Notes under the pieces: model-generated
What the model was told of the DNA's origin: nothing
Databases searched by the model: none
The model's input: the letters and a program-made list of their open reading frames with translations, nothing else
Assembly (NCBI GenBank): GCA_023229985.1
Contig: JALNYF010000048.1
Location: 1-16,935 of the forward strand
DNA from: Bacteroidales bacterium
GTDB taxonomy: Bacteria > Bacteroidota > Bacteroidia > Bacteroidales > WCHB1-69
Direction of reading: 5' to 3'
Length of the DNA: 16,935 bases
In this document: positions 15,183-16,935 of the stretch, piece by piece
How the letters are laid out: each line of letters starts with the position of its first letter
Position numbering within the stretch: position 1 is the first letter of the stretch
Made by a program: the position numbers and the translations under genes

Positions 15183-15259
15183 GATAAATAATTTTTTAAT
15201 TGGTTAATGATTTTGTTTATAATATTTTTGGGTTTTCCTTTTTTAAATATATGTAATTA

Positions 15260-16690
15260 TTAATATATATGTGAGGCAGTTGTAATATTATCACCTCTTT
15301 GACGTCCCATGTAACTTTGTACACAACGGAAGCCCACGTATGATTTACAAGTATCTTGGTATTCGAATGTTTTGGTAAACACGGTAGTATAGTAGCTAAC
15401 ATCTTTCCAAGAACCACCGCGGGTAACTTTTCTTTTCTTTTCGCGAGAATCTGTTTTCTTGGCATAATATGTGTATTGTGGGTTCAAGTCGTGAGTAAAG
15501 TTGGTAGAAGATTTGTCATAAGCGTCTTCGCACCATTCGGCAACGTTTCCGCTCATATCAAACAGACCGAAGTCATTAGGATGGTAGTGAGCAACGATGC
15601 CCGGATAGATATTACCATCGGCGATATAATTACCTCTTTGTGGTTTGAAATTGCTCAAATAGCAGCCATTAAGGTTTTGTGTATAAGGACCGCCCCACGG
15701 GTATTTTTGCATGTCAAAGTCACCACGTGCTGCCCATTCCCATTCTGCTTCATTCGGCAAACGAAATTCATGTTCACGAGCATAATCATTCGCTGATAAC
15801 CAGCAGTTTCTCATATGAGTTCTCCAATAGCAGAATGCCTTGGCTTGTCTCCACGAAATACCGACAACCGGATAATTATCAAATTGCGGGTGATAAAAAT
15901 AGTTTAATGTCATTGGTTCGTTATAAGAATAAGCGAAGTCGTGTACCCAGCAAAGAGTATCAGGATAAATATTAACGACTTCATTTCTCATAAATCTCTC
16001 TCTGTTTTTGTTATAACTACTTGGACGATTGGCAAATAATCCGCCATAATCATTACCTTCCTTATCGTTTTCTTTATAAGATGCACCATATACTTCCGGA
16101 TCTTCCGGATCAATATAATTGCGATAATCAGTCCACCAATATTCATAATTCAGTTTACTAATATTCAACATCACCGGAGTATAGTGATAAAAACGGGAAT
16201 TAGCGGTAAGGAAAAGCGGGCTTAAGGCTGATTTAACTTCTTCGTTTTCAGAGTTCCAATCAATTTCCTCTTTCCAGTTGATTAATTTAGGTTCTACTAA
16301 TTCGCCTTCCATTTCACCGGTTTGATATTTTACATAGTGGCCGCCATTTTCCTCAGCGTCTTCGATCTCGGCTTCGCCCAATAATACATGAGCAACAGAA
16401 TCACGAACCCAATAAACAAATTGACGATACTCGTTATTTGTTATTTCAGTTTCGTCCATATAAAATGCTGAAATAGAAACATTTTTTGATTGATGGGTAA
16501 AAGCAAAAGGAACATCTTGATCCCCGGTGCCCATTAAATAATGTCCTGCGGGAATGTAAGCCATTCCATAAGGCATTAGATCCAAGAAATCGGGTCGGTC
16601 TTTAACTCCCACTAACTGTCCGTCACCATCATTCTTACAAGAAGTAAGAAGAATAATGATTGCTGAGAATAATAATGCTGTCTTTTTCAT
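15260..16690 (-). CDS. gldK: T9SS / gliding lipoprotein GldK (PorK)
   Basis: A 476-residue outer-membrane lipoprotein. The signal MKKTALLFSAIIILLTSC has an LTSC lipobox with Cys18 as the lipidated residue. The mature part is a formylglycine-generating-enzyme-like (sulfatase-modifying factor) fold: MAYIPAGHYLMGTGDQD (43-59), DETEITNNEYRQFVYW, a family-specific insertion of about 100 residues rich in D, E, Y and N, then VGISWRQAKAFCYW, FRLPNEAEWEWAARG, MSGNVAEWCEDAYD, RGGSWKD and YVGFRCV near the C-terminus. In GldK/PorK the fold is structural, not catalytic: it forms the periplasmic ring with GldN. It is the first of the four core genes and follows the PorP/SprF gene by 51 bp with no promoter box in between, so it probably belongs to the same transcript. 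Confidence 0.94.
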   Translation of the reverse strand: MKKTALLFSAIIILLTSCKNDGDGQLVGVKDRPDFLDLMPYGMAYIPAGHYLMGTGDQDVPFAFTHQSKNVSISAFYMDETEITNNEYRQFVYWVRDSVAHVLLGEAEIEDAEENGGHYVKYQTGEMEGELVEPKLINWKEEIDWNSENEEVKSALSPLFLTANSRFYHYTPVMLNISKLNYEYWWTDYRNYIDPEDPEVYGASYKENDKEGNDYGGLFANRPSSYNKNRERFMRNEVVNIYPDTLCWVHDFAYSYNEPMTLNYFYHPQFDNYPVVGISWRQAKAFCYWRTHMRNCWLSANDYAREHEFRLPNEAEWEWAARGDFDMQKYPWGGPYTQNLNGCYLSNFKPQRGNYIADGNIYPGIVAHYHPNDFGLFDMSGNVAEWCEDAYDKSSTNFTHDLNPQYTYYAKKTDSREKKRKVTRGGSWKDVSYYTTVFTKTFEYQDTCKSYVGFRCVQSYMGRQRGDNITTASHIY

Positions 16691-16741
16691 ATTAATTGGA
16701 TTTGTATTATTTTAAAAACGATGTTACTAACAAATTATTGT

Positions 16742-16935
16742 TTAATATTGATTCTTGTATATGGAGCGAGTTGAGCCGTAGCCGGAGAATACAGGTTCTT
16801 TATAGATGTCGAAGCAATAACGAAGCATAATTTCGATATCGCCATAGCTTCTATTGGGTGCATAACCTAACTTACTGGTTGTGAAGCTGTAGCCTAATCC
16901 CATTTCTAAACCTTTCAAATAATTGTTGGAAGAAT
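16742..16935 (-). CDS. porP: PorP/SprF-family T9SS outer-membrane protein, C-terminal end (partial)
   Basis: Only the last 64 codons are inside the window; the gene continues past the right edge. The visible part reads YLKGLEMGLGYSFTTSKLGY, then SYGDIEIMLRYCFDIYKEP, and ends in a short tail (STRSIYKNQY). The EIMLRYCF strand is the typical last beta strand of the PorP/SprF family, membrane proteins that tether T9SS cargo or couple the GldKN ring to the outer membrane. The position directly upstream of gldK is the canonical place for this gene, which supports the call more than the short sequence alone. Confidence 0.85.
   Translation of the reverse strand, partial: SSNNYLKGLEMGLGYSFTTSKLGYAPNRSYGDIEIMLRYCFDIYKEPVFSGYGSTRSIYKNQY

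Noticed and set aside
15183..15259. 77-bp AT-rich gap between gldK and gldL as a possible terminator or regulatory RNA
   Set aside because: I see no convincing hairpin plus T-tract and no promoter box; it appears to be plain AT-rich intergenic sequence.

Overview
This window is a stretch of Bacteroidota chromosome, most likely from an uncultured, AT-rich member of the Bacteroidales. The assignment rests on four things seen in the sequence: a type IX secretion (T9SS) core cluster in the canonical order porP-gldK-gldL-gldM-gldN; a giant exported protein ending in a T9SS type A sorting domain; promoters of the Bacteroidota TAnnTTTG class instead of -35/-10 boxes; and Shine-Dalgarno-poor starts. 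The order-level assignment is inference. I see no rRNA, tRNA, CRISPR, insertion sequence or phage gene.

Left part (1-3035): the N-terminal half of an FtsK-type DNA translocase runs leftward off the edge. Back to back with it, across a 168-bp divergent promoter region, is a compact exbB-exbD-tonB operon on the plus strand. It encodes a proton-driven inner-membrane motor and a TonB-family energy transducer with an unusual glycine-rich periplasmic linker. The operon collides tail to tail with the next block, and the two convergent stop codons overlap (CTAA at 3032-3035).

Middle part (3032-11533, all minus strand; transcription order lepA, adhesin, outer-membrane protein, amidohydrolase): lepA (elongation factor 4) has a promoter box almost touching its ATG. 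It is followed 29 bp later by a 1547-residue surface protein made of a signal peptide, 11 fibronectin-III-like repeats, 7 short two-cysteine repeats, an Ig-like domain and a T9SS sorting domain. Next comes a small outer-membrane beta-barrel protein with its own promoter box, and 3 bp after it an M20-family amidohydrolase.

Right part (11561-16935, minus strand): the end of a PorP/SprF protein, then gldK (outer-membrane lipoprotein), gldL and gldM (proton-driven inner-membrane motor) and gldN (periplasmic ring partner), closed by a strong 12-bp-stem terminator directly upstream of the lepA promoter.

Together the window carries two separate proton-motive-force transducers (ExbBD-TonB and GldLM), the T9SS translocon core, and a very large putative T9SS substrate just downstream of the machine likely to export it. 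The gene families are all known. The less routine items are the repeat-expanded adhesin, the shared promoter 10-mer and its effect on start codons, the TonB linker and the overlapping convergent stops.
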